A stretch of DNA of 55,034 bases from Acidobacteriaceae bacterium. GTDB lineage: Bacteria > Acidobacteriota > Terriglobia > Terriglobales > Acidobacteriaceae. A program made the position numbers and the translations under genes. The notes below the pieces were generated by a model. That model was given only the letters and a program-made list of their open reading frames with translations, made no database searches and was not told where the DNA came from. Below, in pieces: positions 26,304 through 34,479 of this stretch; the stretch's first letter is position 1, and the number at the start of each line of letters is the position of its first letter. The stretch is from positions 1,181 to 56,214 of the forward strand of contig PMSQ01000211.1 of the NCBI GenBank assembly GCA_003168355.1, written 5' to 3'.

Positions 26304-26948
26304 ATGTTCACCGGCATCGTTGAGGAAGTAGGACGCGTCACCCGCATCGAGCAGCGCGGCGAAACTCGCCGCATTACGGTTGCCGCCGAGACCGCACCGA
26401 AGGAACTTAAAACCGGCGACAGCATCGCAGTGAGTGGCGTCTGCCTGACTGCGCTCGACATTAAGCCAGGTTCGTTCTGCGCGGATTTGGCTCCCGAAAC
26501 CTGGGTGCGCACCTCATTCTCGCGCATGCATGAGGGCGCACTGGTCAACCTGGAACTGCCCATGAAAGCCGATGGCCGCTTCGGGGGGCACATTGTGCAA
26601 GGCCACGTAGATGGTGTCGGCAAACTCATCGCACTGGAGCGCATCGCTGACTCCGAAAACTTCTGGCTGCGAATCAAGTTGCCATGTGAGGTAGAGAAAT
26701 ACACGGTCTATAAGGGTTCCATCTGCATCGAAGGCATAAGTCTCACGGTCGCGGAGCTTGAGGGCGGAACGTGTACCGTCGCCATCATTCCGCATACTGT
26801 GGAGATGACGAACCTCAACTCGCTCAAGCCCGGCGATCCTGTGAATCTCGAAGCTGACCTGATTGCGAAGTACGTAGAGAAGATGATGACCAGAGAACCG
26901 CGGGAAAGTGGGCTCACGGTGGAAGAGTTGGTGCGCCAAGGATTTTGA
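26304..26948 (+). CDS. ribE: Riboflavin synthase alpha chain, 214 aa
   Basis: Dismutates two 6,7-dimethyl-8-ribityllumazines into riboflavin. The start is the ATG at 26304 because the family begins MFTGIVEEVG and GAGG precedes it; the frame opens earlier at 26283. Two lumazine-binding repeats are seen: residues 1-90 (SIAVSGVCLTAL) and 95-190 (GGHIVQGHVDGVGKL, SICIEGISLTVAEL). The ending VNLEADLIAKYVEKM is typical. I saw no FMN riboswitch upstream. Confidence 0.95.
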   Translation: MFTGIVEEVGRVTRIEQRGETRRITVAAETAPKELKTGDSIAVSGVCLTALDIKPGSFCADLAPETWVRTSFSRMHEGALVNLELPMKADGRFGGHIVQGHVDGVGKLIALERIADSENFWLRIKLPCEVEKYTVYKGSICIEGISLTVAELEGGTCTVAIIPHTVEMTNLNSLKPGDPVNLEADLIAKYVEKMMTREPRESGLTVEELVRQGF

Positions 26949-27019
26949 AAGCGGTGGTCGGTGGCCAGTGATTGGCGGCCAGCGATTAGCGGTGAGGTGA
27001 TTCGTCAGGACGCGACTTT

Positions 27020-27241
27020 GTGACCATGCAGAACAAAGGGGCATTAGCCCCTCCCCACGCGATCTTCGCAAACAATTCCGGACTCTGCGCTGACTGCGCC
27101 CATGCTCGTCTTATCAGATCCGACCGGGGCGCGACGTTCGTGCAGTGCCAGCTTTCCATCACCGATCCGCGGTTTGCGAAGTATCCGAGGCTGCCAGTTC
27201 TTAGCTGCGGCGGCTACGCCAAGCAAGCCGCAAACAAATAA
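27020..27241 (+). CDS. Small Cys-containing conserved-type protein, 73 aa
   Basis: CADCAHARLIRSDRGATFVQ followed by CQLSITDPRFAKYPRLPVLS and CGGY gives four cysteines spaced as for a single zinc site (CxxC...C...C). The pattern is too orderly to be chance, and I have the impression that it is common in acidobacteria, but I can give no function. The start is GTG 27020 or ATG 27026. Confidence 0.65.
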   Translation: MTMQNKGALAPPHAIFANNSGLCADCAHARLIRSDRGATFVQCQLSITDPRFAKYPRLPVLSCGGYAKQAANK

Positions 27242-27283
27242 TCAGAGATAGCCGAGCCCAATCCGCAGCTACCGCGCTCTTGG

Positions 27284-27673
27284 TTATGGTGCTGCTCTTA
27301 GCGTGACCACCTCGGCCACGCCAAGAACAAGTGCGTAGGTGGCAAAGAGAAATGTTCCGTATCTTCCTCCAGACGTGGCATGTAGCTTCGGCATAAAGGT
27401 TGACAGGTGGGAAAGCACGACGGCTTCGCCGATCATTCCCGGAATAGCCAGCAGAAGCATAGCCGAAGTCCAATGAGCGGCGGCGATGTGTCTCCACCGA
27501 AGAATCACAATGCAGAGGGCTGCTGAAATAATCGGTGACAAGGCGAAGGCCGTCCAGTAGCGCACGCTCGTGGTCTCCAATATGACCGGACCCTGGTTCG
27601 CATAGTGGACGGTCCCAAGAATCCAAATCATCAAGCCTAATACGAGCAAGAGCGCCACGTCCTGAGCTTTCAT
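27284..27673 (-). CDS. Four-helix membrane protein, 129 aa (DUF5367-like)
   Basis: The ATG at 27673 has AGGAGGAG upstream. Four hydrophobic segments: VALLLVLGLMIWILGTVHYA, ALSPIISAALCIVILRW, SAMLLLAIPGMIGEAVVLSH and FLFATYALVLGVAEVVTL. The gene is divergent from a TetR gene 62 bp away, and a perfect palindrome sits in its promoter (27719-27738). It is therefore the likely target of that repressor. Substrate or role unknown. Confidence 0.7.
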   Translation of the reverse strand: MKAQDVALLLVLGLMIWILGTVHYANQGPVILETTSVRYWTAFALSPIISAALCIVILRWRHIAAAHWTSAMLLLAIPGMIGEAVVLSHLSTFMPKLHATSGGRYGTFLFATYALVLGVAEVVTLRAAP

Positions 27674-27705
27674 CTATTCTCCTCCTGAGTTAGGATGCAC
27701 CAGGC

Positions 27706-27738
27706 GGTACACGGATTACATGTACCACGTGGTACATG
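27706..27738. promoter_or_regulatory. TetR operator: perfect 20-bp palindrome plus an extra half-site
   Basis: CATGTACCACGTGGTACATG (27719-27738) equals its own reverse complement. A further GGTACA half-site at 27706-27711 lies 9 nt to the left of the TGTACC arm. The palindrome overlaps the start codon of the adjacent TetR gene on one side and the -35/-10 spacer of the divergent membrane-protein gene on the other, so one bound dimer could repress both. Confidence 0.75.
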
Positions 27739-27742
27739 CTAA
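27715..27742 (-). promoter_or_regulatory. Promoter of the DUF5367-like gene
   Basis: On the minus strand TTAGCA (27742-27737) and TGTAAT (27720-27715) are separated by 16 nt, a good -35/-10 pair. The spacer is filled almost exactly by the palindrome. The start codon at 27673 lies about 40 nt downstream with its own strong ribosome-binding site. Confidence 0.5.
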
Positions 27743-28326
27743 TGCAACGGAAAAGAAAAGCGGGGCGAGAAGAACTTCTGGAGCGCTGTCTGGCCACGTT
27801 TGTGAGGGCCGGGGCGATTGATCTCAGCCTGGATCAACTGGCAAACAGCGTCGGAATCAGCAAGCGCATGCTGATTCATTATTTTGGCGGCCGCGAAAAC
27901 ATCGAAGAGCGAGCCATGACACTTCTCGAGCAGAGACTACGGGCACAGTTCGCGCCCGAATCATTCCCGCCCGGTACCTCTCCGGAAGCCGTCGTGACAG
28001 CACTGTGGGAGCGCACAACAGCGCCCCAAGCCAGAGGCGTCCTGCTGCTTGTAATGGATCTTTCCCGGCGCGCCTGGAATGGGTCGGCAAGAGCAAAAGC
28101 CTTTTATGCGGAGCAACAGCGGCTGTGGGTGCGGTTACTCATGAAGTTTTTGCCCGATCAACCCAAGGTCGAGGAGGTGCTGCAACTCTTCCAGGGAGCT
28201 GTGCTCGCCTATCTGATCACCGGCGATCCTGAGCCGGGCAGGCGTTCTTTAGCCCGCATGTTCTCCAAGCAGGGCACGGCGGGTGGGAGTCCGACCTCCC
28301 GGCAAAGGGTGCGCACTCGCAAGTAG
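27736..28326 (+). CDS. TetR/AcrR-family transcriptional regulator, 196 aa
   Basis: N-terminal helix-turn-helix: GREELLERCLATFVRAGAID, then LDQLANSVGISKRMLIHYFG, the recognition helix, and GRENIEERAM. The ligand domain is about 60-185 and unremarkable. No ribosome-binding site is visible before either ATG (27736 or 27742), and the start lies inside the operator, suggesting a leaderless or autoregulated transcript. The divergent four-helix membrane protein is the likely target. Confidence 0.88.
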   Translation: MLMQRKRKAGREELLERCLATFVRAGAIDLSLDQLANSVGISKRMLIHYFGGRENIEERAMTLLEQRLRAQFAPESFPPGTSPEAVVTALWERTTAPQARGVLLLVMDLSRRAWNGSARAKAFYAEQQRLWVRLLMKFLPDQPKVEEVLQLFQGAVLAYLITGDPEPGRRSLARMFSKQGTAGGSPTSRQRVRTRK

Positions 28327-28339
28327 TCTAGAGCGCCTG

Positions 28340-29116
28340 TTAAGCCTCAATCTTCAGTTCATCCAAATCCAAAAACTCCCGCACAATCGGCTCAGCGGAT
28401 TTTTCCATCTCCGCCGAGGTACCGAAGAAAATCGCCTTTCCTTCGTACAGAAAGACGACCCGGTCGGCCAGCTTTTGGGCCAGGCGCATATCGTGGGTGA
28501 CGACGATGCTGGTCAGGTTCAGTTGAAGCTTGAGCCGTTTGATGAGATCGCCCAGCAATTGCGCCATCAGCGGATCCACCATGGTGGTGGGTTCGTCGTA
28601 GAGAATGCAGTCCGGCCGCGCGGCAAGAGCCCGCGCTATGGCCACCGAGCGCTTCATGCCGGTCGAGAGATCCGAGGGCAATAAGTCGCGCATTTCCTGC
28701 ACTCCCACCATGTGGAGCAGGCCGTCGACGATCTGGTAAATCTGCTCTTCCGACAGTTGCCCGGTTTCGCGAAGCGGAAACGCTACATTCTCGCCGACCG
28801 TGAGGGAGTCGAACAGTGCTCCGTTTTGAAATACCATGGTGACTTTCTTGCGGATGGCTTCCATCTGCTCTTCAGAAAAGTCTGTGATGTCCTGGCCGGC
28901 AACGATCACGCGCCCGGAATCCGCCTTCAGAAAACCCATGAGAAGTTGCAGCGAAACCGACTTACCCACACCGCTGCGCCCGAGAATGCAGACGGTTTCG
29001 CCGGGCATGAGGTTGAAGCTGACACGATCGAGCACAACATTCGCTCCGAAGGCCTTGGAGACTTCGCGGAACTCGATGTAGGGTTGCAGGGCGGGGTTGG
29101 GCATGAGTTGGCTCAC
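28340..29116 (-). CDS. mlaF: MlaF-type ABC transporter ATP-binding protein, 258 aa
   Basis: Walker A is GRSGVGKS, the signature is LSTGMKRSVAIARAL and Walker B CILYDEPTTMVDP, with the H-loop in VVTHDMRLAQKLAD. FQNGALFDSLTVGENVAFPL is specific to the MlaF/Ttg2A group that powers phospholipid transport between the membranes. The signature has Thr for the usual Gly (LSGG) and TMVDP for TGLDP. No MlaE permease or MlaD is next to it. GTG start at 29116 or ATG at 29104. Confidence 0.85.
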   Translation of the reverse strand: MSQLMPNPALQPYIEFREVSKAFGANVVLDRVSFNLMPGETVCILGRSGVGKSVSLQLLMGFLKADSGRVIVAGQDITDFSEEQMEAIRKKVTMVFQNGALFDSLTVGENVAFPLRETGQLSEEQIYQIVDGLLHMVGVQEMRDLLPSDLSTGMKRSVAIARALAARPDCILYDEPTTMVDPLMAQLLGDLIKRLKLQLNLTSIVVTHDMRLAQKLADRVVFLYEGKAIFFGTSAEMEKSAEPIVREFLDLDELKIEA

Positions 29117-29141
29117 GACAGTCAGGTCAGTTTAACAGCCG

Positions 29142-29744
29142 TCAGGCTCTTCGCTTCTCTGCCTCCAATTCCTCGGGCGTGTTCAGGTTGCGAAAGAGTA
29201 CGAGCGAAAATCCGGCGCCTTCCAACTCTTCTTGCTCGATCACTCGAATTCGAACCAGATCGAACAATCGGTCGATTCTATTTCGTCCAGCGCGCAAGGC
29301 ATCCTCGGCTGCGTCGGCAAATTGCCGGCGATAAACAGCGCAAAGCGGCTGCCAGCCTCCGTCAACGCGCGGCACCACCGCGGCTGCCTCGGGCGCGCCC
29401 CGCGCCTGGCTGATCAAATACTGCAAGAACGCGGACGAGACAAATGGCGTGTCCACCGCCACCACCAAGTTGAACTCCGTCGGCGAAGCCCGCAGCGCGG
29501 CATGAATTCCGCCCAGGGGTCCGCAGTCACGAAATATATCTTCCACGACAGGGGCGAACGGCGCAAACTTTTCGGGGCTTCCCACAATCCGCACGTCGGG
29601 AGTCACCGAACGGGTCACGTCGAGCGCCTGTGCCAACAGCGTGCGGCCATCGTAGTCTACAAACGCTTTATCCACGCCCATGCGCGTACTCTTGCCACCA
29701 GCCAGGACGAAGGCGGTCACGCCGGGCGAGGAGGCGTTTGCCAT
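29142..29744 (-). CDS. mobA: Molybdenum cofactor guanylyltransferase MobA, 200 aa
   Basis: Transfers GMP to molybdopterin to make MGD. The nucleotide-binding loop VLAGGKSTRMGVDKA, then DIFRDCGPLGGIHAAL, VAVDTPFVSSAFL and the late WQPLCAVYRR are typical. Start taken at the ATG at 29744 (MANASSPGVTAFVLAGG); the frame also has an ATG at 29759. It ends 26 bp before the MlaF-type gene on the same strand. No molybdoenzyme gene is in the window. Confidence 0.9.
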   Translation of the reverse strand: MANASSPGVTAFVLAGGKSTRMGVDKAFVDYDGRTLLAQALDVTRSVTPDVRIVGSPEKFAPFAPVVEDIFRDCGPLGGIHAALRASPTEFNLVVAVDTPFVSSAFLQYLISQARGAPEAAAVVPRVDGGWQPLCAVYRRQFADAAEDALRAGRNRIDRLFDLVRIRVIEQEELEGAGFSLVLFRNLNTPEELEAEKRRA

Positions 29745-29954
29745 GCCGCGATCATACACGTTGCCCGCTCGCCAGCCGACTTCCGCTAACCCGAATCTCC
29801 CGTCTCCTGAAGACTTTCCACAGCCTAAGTACCTGCATCAACTCGGTTTGTCTTTGAGTTCACTCCTTGACCGTCACGAAAGTAACCTACCCAAGAATCC
29901 TGCTCCGGGAGATGATGAGGCTCGGGCGCTCCCTAGAGTCCCGAAGTAACCCTC

Positions 29955-30509
29955 ATGCCCCAGAAAATCATGGATGTTCTTATGCTCGGGCGTTGCTCCC
30001 ACGAGTTCTCCTGGCCACGACGCGGTACCGATGGAGACTACTATCAGGTTTGTATGTTATGCGCCGCTGAGTACAAGTATGACTGGACTACTATGCGCCG
30101 CACTCAGCGGGTGGAGCATACCAGGCCCGACACCGTCGTCCGGCGCAGTCATACGCGAGAGAAGCGACCATCCTGGACGCCGCGCGCCCGCCGCCTGAAG
30201 CTCGACGTGGCGCTGCGCTACCGCGTAAACAGCACCAGCACGTGGCATGAGGGCATAATCGAAAACCTCAGCCAGAGCGGACTTCTGTTTCGCGGGCCGC
30301 AGCAGTTACCCGTGAATGCCTTGATCGAAATGGTGTTTGAGATGCCAGAAGAAATCTCCGGCCAGAAAAACCGCAACGTAGTGTGTCAGGGCCGGGTGAT
30401 CCGCTCCAAAGATGTCCAAGATCAAGCCCCCACTAAAGACGCGCAAGAACCAGAAGCGAGCGAAGGTCTCTTAGCCGCCTCCATCGTCGACTACAAGTTC
30501 ATCCACTAG
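29955..30509 (+). CDS. Zinc-ribbon plus PilZ-domain protein, 184 aa
   Basis: Residues about 10-50 carry a ribbon-like pattern (GRCSHEFSWPRR, then YQVCMLCAAEYKYDW). From about 78 to 180 is a PilZ domain, which binds c-di-GMP: RRLKLDVALRYRV, then the NLSQSGLLFRG motif (D/NxSxxG) and VCQGRVIRS. The N-terminal RxxxR portion of PilZ is represented by RARRLKL. A likely c-di-GMP effector, which fits with the HD-GYP enzyme at 20957. No ribosome-binding site is obvious at the ATG at 29955. Confidence 0.75.
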   Translation: MPQKIMDVLMLGRCSHEFSWPRRGTDGDYYQVCMLCAAEYKYDWTTMRRTQRVEHTRPDTVVRRSHTREKRPSWTPRARRLKLDVALRYRVNSTSTWHEGIIENLSQSGLLFRGPQQLPVNALIEMVFEMPEEISGQKNRNVVCQGRVIRSKDVQDQAPTKDAQEPEASEGLLAASIVDYKFIH

Positions 30510-30914
30510 CCCATGAGCGTCGGCATAACAGGGGCTGGCGCGGATCAAACTGCCAACGGAAGCCGTGCTGAGCTTTACCCTGCTGGCCACGGTGATTGAG
30601 ACCCCCGCGTCGAATATCGGCCGGCAAACGCCTGCCGATTCTCAGAAAAAAGCGTGTCGGCTGAGATCGATGCACCTCCGAGTTCCGGCTTTCCGAACAC
30701 GCGAGCCAATTTTTCGTGCCTGCGCGGGATGAGAGAAGGCTCAGGGAACCATACCGTATCCCTAAGAAAACTCTAATTATCCGAGCCTCCGCCCGATTCA
30801 GTCTGTTCTGACTCCGTAACATCCGGCGATTTTCTGGCTCGCCCGCGCGAATCTGCGCTAAAAAGCTCAGCACTGATTTCGGACAACCCTGCACCCTTCG
30901 CCGTCCGAGCTCAT
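30510..30914. other. Intergenic stretch without a recognisable gene
   Basis: About 400 bp between the PilZ gene and the di-haem oxidoreductase leader. The only long frame (30499-30894, minus) has a composition unlike a protein. I see no repeat, RNA gene or clear promoter here. Confidence 0.4.
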
Positions 30915-30974
30915 TTGTGCACTCCGTGCCAACTCAGTTCCTGGCCCGTAATCAAGATCGGACAAGGAGGAGCT

Positions 30975-31130
30975 ATGCTCCGCCCAATGCATTCCTCTAT
31001 TTTGGTGGGGAAGGCAAAACTTCATTCCTTCCACTCATTCCCCGGGATATTGGTCCCCGGTCATTCCAACCCAAGTCCCGAGGAGGCGGCCCCGGACGAA
31101 CCATCGAACCCAGGTTACCAAGGAGGAATC
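30975..31130 (+). other. In-frame leader of the di-haem oxidoreductase gene with a second strong start site
   Basis: An ATG at 30975 with AAGGAGGA 3 nt upstream opens a frame that runs without a stop into the oxidoreductase gene. The encoded 52 residues (Ser/His/Pro-rich, no homology seen) would sit in front of the signal peptide. It may be an alternative start, or a conserved leader whose Shine-Dalgarno is incidental. Confidence 0.35.
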
Positions 31131-32561
31131 GTGACCAAGATAGCCAAGTTAGCGTCTGTTTTAACTTTAGTGATGCTATTCCTCGCTGGAATGGCATTTG
31201 CTCAGACTGACCCCGGAGTACAGAGCGCCAGCCGCGGCACCGGCGCAGCACTTTCTTCAGTACTATCGAACAGCCCATCCGGGATCCTGGGTTTTTTCAC
31301 TGACGGTCAGACTCGCTTCCAAGAGGTAGAGACCGTTTCCAACTCCGCCAACGTCGGTCTGGGACCACGATTCAACTCGAATAGCTGCAGTTCCTGTCAC
31401 GCGCAACCTACGTTCGGCGGGACGGGCGCGGCCACCAACCCTCAATTCCAGTTCACCAGCGATGGGGTCGCTCCCGGCAACACAATGCCGTCTTTCATTA
31501 CGGCCAATGGGCCAACGCGTGAGGCCCGGTTCCCGTTCTTCTTTAACAGCAATGGCTCGGTTAATACCAACTCTCCCAATGGGGGAGTGGAAACCCTGTT
31601 CACCGTTACTGGCCGCTCCGACGCCGGCACCTGCAACAGCAGCACCGCGCTGCCGCAGCCCAGCTTCGCAACTGCGGTGGCGGAGAACGACGTCATCTTC
31701 CGGATTCCCACGCCGGTCTTTGGCGCAGGTTTGATTGAAAACCTGGACGACTCAACCCTGTTGAAGAACCAAGTGGTCAATCTCAACAACAACCTGGGCA
31801 TTTCCGGCACTTTCAATCACAACGGCAACGACGGCACCATCAGCCGCTTCGGTTGGAAGGCGCAGAACAAGTCGCTGCACATCTTCGCCGGCGAGGCGTA
31901 CAACGTGGAGATGGGCATCAGCAACTTGCTGTTTCCCCAAGATCGTCCGCTGCCTGGGGAAGACGGCGCTGGCGGTACCGGCGATACGGGGCTGGTGTCG
32001 ACCTGCCTGAACCTGGGCGGGGCCGGTTATCCGGAAGACACATCCAACCCGGGATCGACGGGCACAGCGATTCTCGATGACGTCTCGGCATTTGCCAACT
32101 TCATGCGGTTCCTGGCCCCGCCGCCAACCGGTGGAGTTGTGCTGAATGGTTCGAGTGTTAGCGCATCGTCGATCTCGGCCGGCAGCTCCTTGTTCGTCTC
32201 TACCGGCTGTGCGACCTGCCACAATCCGACGCCAGGCACGACGCAAGCGTCGGGCTTCACCTTATCGTTGAGCAAGGCTCCCGTGAATGCGTTTTCTGAT
32301 ATTGAGATCCATAACATGGGCACTGGCCTGGCGGATAACGTCTCGCAAGGCAGTGCTGGCGGCGACCAGTTCCGTACAGCTCCCTTGTGGGGCCTGGGAC
32401 AGCGGATCTTCCTGCTGCACGATGGCCGTACTACGAACCTGATCACCGCCATCCAGGACCATGCGAGCAACGGCAGCGAAGCCACTTTCGTGGAGGAACA
32501 GTTCTTCGACCTTTCAACCACCCAACAGCAGGAAATATTGGACTTCCTGCGCTCACTGTAG
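31131..32561 (+). CDS. Di-haem oxidoreductase family protein (DUF1111-like), secreted, 476 aa
   Basis: Two CxxCH haem-binding sites are present: NSCSSCHAQPTFGG and GCATCHNPTPG. The signal peptide is IAKLASVLTLVMLFLAG then MAFAQ. The downstream RTAPLWGLGQRIFLLHDGRT and AIQDHA segments fit the DUF1111 thiol-oxidoreductase-like, MauG-related family. The substrate is unknown. I choose the GTG at 31131 because AAGGAGGA lies 5 nt upstream and the signal peptide starts at once. The frame is open upstream to an ATG at 30975 that has its own AAGGAGGA, which would add 52 residues. Confidence 0.82.
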   Translation: MTKIAKLASVLTLVMLFLAGMAFAQTDPGVQSASRGTGAALSSVLSNSPSGILGFFTDGQTRFQEVETVSNSANVGLGPRFNSNSCSSCHAQPTFGGTGAATNPQFQFTSDGVAPGNTMPSFITANGPTREARFPFFFNSNGSVNTNSPNGGVETLFTVTGRSDAGTCNSSTALPQPSFATAVAENDVIFRIPTPVFGAGLIENLDDSTLLKNQVVNLNNNLGISGTFNHNGNDGTISRFGWKAQNKSLHIFAGEAYNVEMGISNLLFPQDRPLPGEDGAGGTGDTGLVSTCLNLGGAGYPEDTSNPGSTGTAILDDVSAFANFMRFLAPPPTGGVVLNGSSVSASSISAGSSLFVSTGCATCHNPTPGTTQASGFTLSLSKAPVNAFSDIEIHNMGTGLADNVSQGSAGGDQFRTAPLWGLGQRIFLLHDGRTTNLITAIQDHASNGSEATFVEEQFFDLSTTQQQEILDFLRSL

Positions 32562-32579
32562 TCGCCTTACCAACTCTTC

Positions 32580-32605
32580 TGGCGAGACACGCAAGTGTCT
32601 CGCCA
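32580..32605 (+). terminator. 11-bp hairpin with GCAA loop after the di-haem oxidoreductase gene
   Basis: TGGCGAGACAC and GTGTCTCGCCA form a perfect 11-bp stem closed by a GCAA tetraloop, 18 bp past the stop. The T content downstream is weak (GCTCTTTCC), so it may be a terminator or a stabilising or interspersed hairpin. Confidence 0.5.
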
Positions 32606-32686
32606 GCTCTTTCCAATTCAGAAAATGATCTGCGGCTGATTTGACGGGGCCAGCGGGTCGAAAACAGGCGGATTCGAAGGACAAAT

Positions 32687-33715
32687 ATGCGCTCTCGATT
32701 CTTGTGTTCGTGGCTGGTTCTCGCTTTGTCCGTATCGTTCCTGGCATGGGGCCAAGGAGCCACGGCACAAAACGCCCCCAAAAATGGCGGCGACTTTTCT
32801 GACAACATTCAACCGGGGTCGAAGGTGCCGACAGACGTCATCCTGGTAAAGGGCGCTTGGTCGAGCGCGAGTGATTCCGTCACACCCCTGCCGGAAGGCG
32901 GGAAGGTGATCAACCATGTCTTCAGCGACCCATACTTCGGAATGACGTATGCCCTGCCCTCGAATTGGGAAGAGAAATACAAAGGGCCGCCTCCGTCGGA
33001 CAGTGGTCGCTACGTACTGGCTCAGTTCCGGCCTGCCGACACATTCAAAGGCCCGGCTCGAGGAAGCATCCTGATCACAGCCCAGGACATGTTTTTCACG
33101 CCGTTTCCTGCTAGGAATGCACTTGAGCTCGTCAATTACTCGAAGAACCATTTACAGGCCGATTACAAAGTGGAAATGCCGCCGACGCCGACCAAGATCG
33201 CCGGCCGCCCCTTCACCTTCTATGCCTATTGGTCTCCCGTGGCGGAGCTGCATTGGTATGTTGTGGCTACCGAGATTCGCTGTCACGCGGTGCAACTGGT
33301 GCTCACCAGCCGTGACACCAAACTGCTGGAGAGCCTGATCCTGGACCTGGAGAAGATGAAGCTCCCGGCGGAAGCCAGCCCCACAGTAGGGGCGGGTGGT
33401 GGCGACGTCCCGGCGTGCGTCAAGGACTATGCCAGCGGCGAAAACGTGATTGCACGGGTGGACCCGGTCTTTACCGAGCGCAGGTTCAACTCCGTTCCGG
33501 TAAGAATCATCATCGACAAAGAAGGCAAGGTAAAGCACATTCATTTTCTCAGCGCATTTCCCGATCAAGCAAAAGCAATCACGGACGCCTTGCAGCAATG
33601 GAAGTTCAAACGGTACCTTCGGGACGGGCAGCCGGTTGAAGTGGAAACCGGAATTATGTTTGGACGCACACCGTATATGAGGCCAGCCCCGGGGCAGGAG
33701 CGGGCTGCGCAATAA
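32687..33715 (+). CDS. Secreted protein with a C-terminal TonB-C-like domain, 342 aa
   Basis: AAGGA precedes the ATG. The signal peptide is LCSWLVLALSVSFLAWGQ. Residues about 70-230 form an unrecognised domain (YFGMTYALPSNWEEKY, RGSILITAQDMFFTP). Residues about 240-335 match the TonB C-terminal fold: RVDPVFTERRFNSVPVRIII, DKEGKVKHIHFLSAFP and ALQQWKFKRYLRDGQPVEVE. There is no transmembrane anchor or Pro-rich linker as in true TonB, so this is a soluble periplasmic protein using the fold. Confidence 0.72.
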   Translation: MRSRFLCSWLVLALSVSFLAWGQGATAQNAPKNGGDFSDNIQPGSKVPTDVILVKGAWSSASDSVTPLPEGGKVINHVFSDPYFGMTYALPSNWEEKYKGPPPSDSGRYVLAQFRPADTFKGPARGSILITAQDMFFTPFPARNALELVNYSKNHLQADYKVEMPPTPTKIAGRPFTFYAYWSPVAELHWYVVATEIRCHAVQLVLTSRDTKLLESLILDLEKMKLPAEASPTVGAGGGDVPACVKDYASGENVIARVDPVFTERRFNSVPVRIIIDKEGKVKHIHFLSAFPDQAKAITDALQQWKFKRYLRDGQPVEVETGIMFGRTPYMRPAPGQERAAQ

Positions 33716-33837
33716 TCCATAAATGATTCGAAGAGAATTTTGTGGGTGAAGTGCGCATCTTCCTCATTTTTACAGTCGCCCCCGCTCGCCGTCCTGATCC
33801 GCGCCGTCGTACACTCTGGAGGCACCGTTATCGCGCC

Positions 33838-34323
33838 ATGCCTCCAATCACTGCGATGCTGCACACCTCGAATGACGCCCTGCGCCTGGGGCGGGCCTTG
33901 GAAACTCTTCTTCCCTGCTCCGAAATCCTGATTGTCGACCATCACTCCGCTGATGCCACGCCACGCGTCGCACGCGAGTATGGAGCACGTATTGTGTCGG
34001 CAGACAGCCGCACCTCGGCGAACAGCTATCTGGACCTTGCGCGCCACGACTGGATTTTCTGCCTGCACCCGGCGGAGTCTATCACCGAGGCGCTCCAGGC
34101 AAGCCTGTTCGAGTGGAGTACGTTGCCTACTTCTGCTATCGCGCACGCGCCCGCGTTTTCCGTGTTGGGGCGCGAGCAAATCATCGAGGCTTGGCGGGAC
34201 TTTCCTGCGCCGGAAACCCGGCTTATCCCGCGTAGCTGGGCCCTGTGGCGCGGACAGCTTCCTCGTCATCAACCCTCCGCCATCGCGCTGGAAGGTCGGT
34301 TGTTACGTTTTATCTTTCCCTGA
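33838..34323 (+). CDS. Short glycosyltransferase family 2-like protein, 161 aa
   Basis: The N-terminal half is clearly GT-A-like: ITAMLHTSNDALRLGRALET, LLPCSEILIVDHHSADATPR and VAREYGARIV, with DLARHDWIFCLHPAE where the DxD-like region lies. The DxD itself is not seen (FCLHPAES), and the protein is shorter than usual (230 aa or more), so activity is doubtful. The frame opens at 33742, but the family begins near the ATG at 33838. Confidence 0.6.
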   Translation: MPPITAMLHTSNDALRLGRALETLLPCSEILIVDHHSADATPRVAREYGARIVSADSRTSANSYLDLARHDWIFCLHPAESITEALQASLFEWSTLPTSAIAHAPAFSVLGREQIIEAWRDFPAPETRLIPRSWALWRGQLPRHQPSAIALEGRLLRFIFP

Positions 34324-34434
34324 CGAAGCTCAAGGGTCTAGTACCGCCGCTAGTTTCCGGGCTAGTCAATTCGTCTCCAGTTGGCCTTTCGGACAGTGAC
34401 TTCGGTACCTTAGTCCTCACTGGCCTGGTCGCCT

Positions 34435-34440
34435 TATAAT
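34435..34440 (+). promoter_or_regulatory. -10 box upstream of pilD
   Basis: A perfect TATAAT 40 bp before the pilD GTG. A weak TTAGTC lies 19 bp upstream as a possible -35. Confidence 0.35.
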
Positions 34441-34479
34441 CCATTCAAGACTCAGCTTTATCCGCGTTCTCAGGAAGAT

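Noticed and set aside
30499-30894. A 131-codon minus-strand frame between the PilZ and di-haem genes
   Set aside because: Arg/Ser/Gln-rich with no ribosome-binding site, no hydrophobic core and no motif; overlaps the PilZ gene end.
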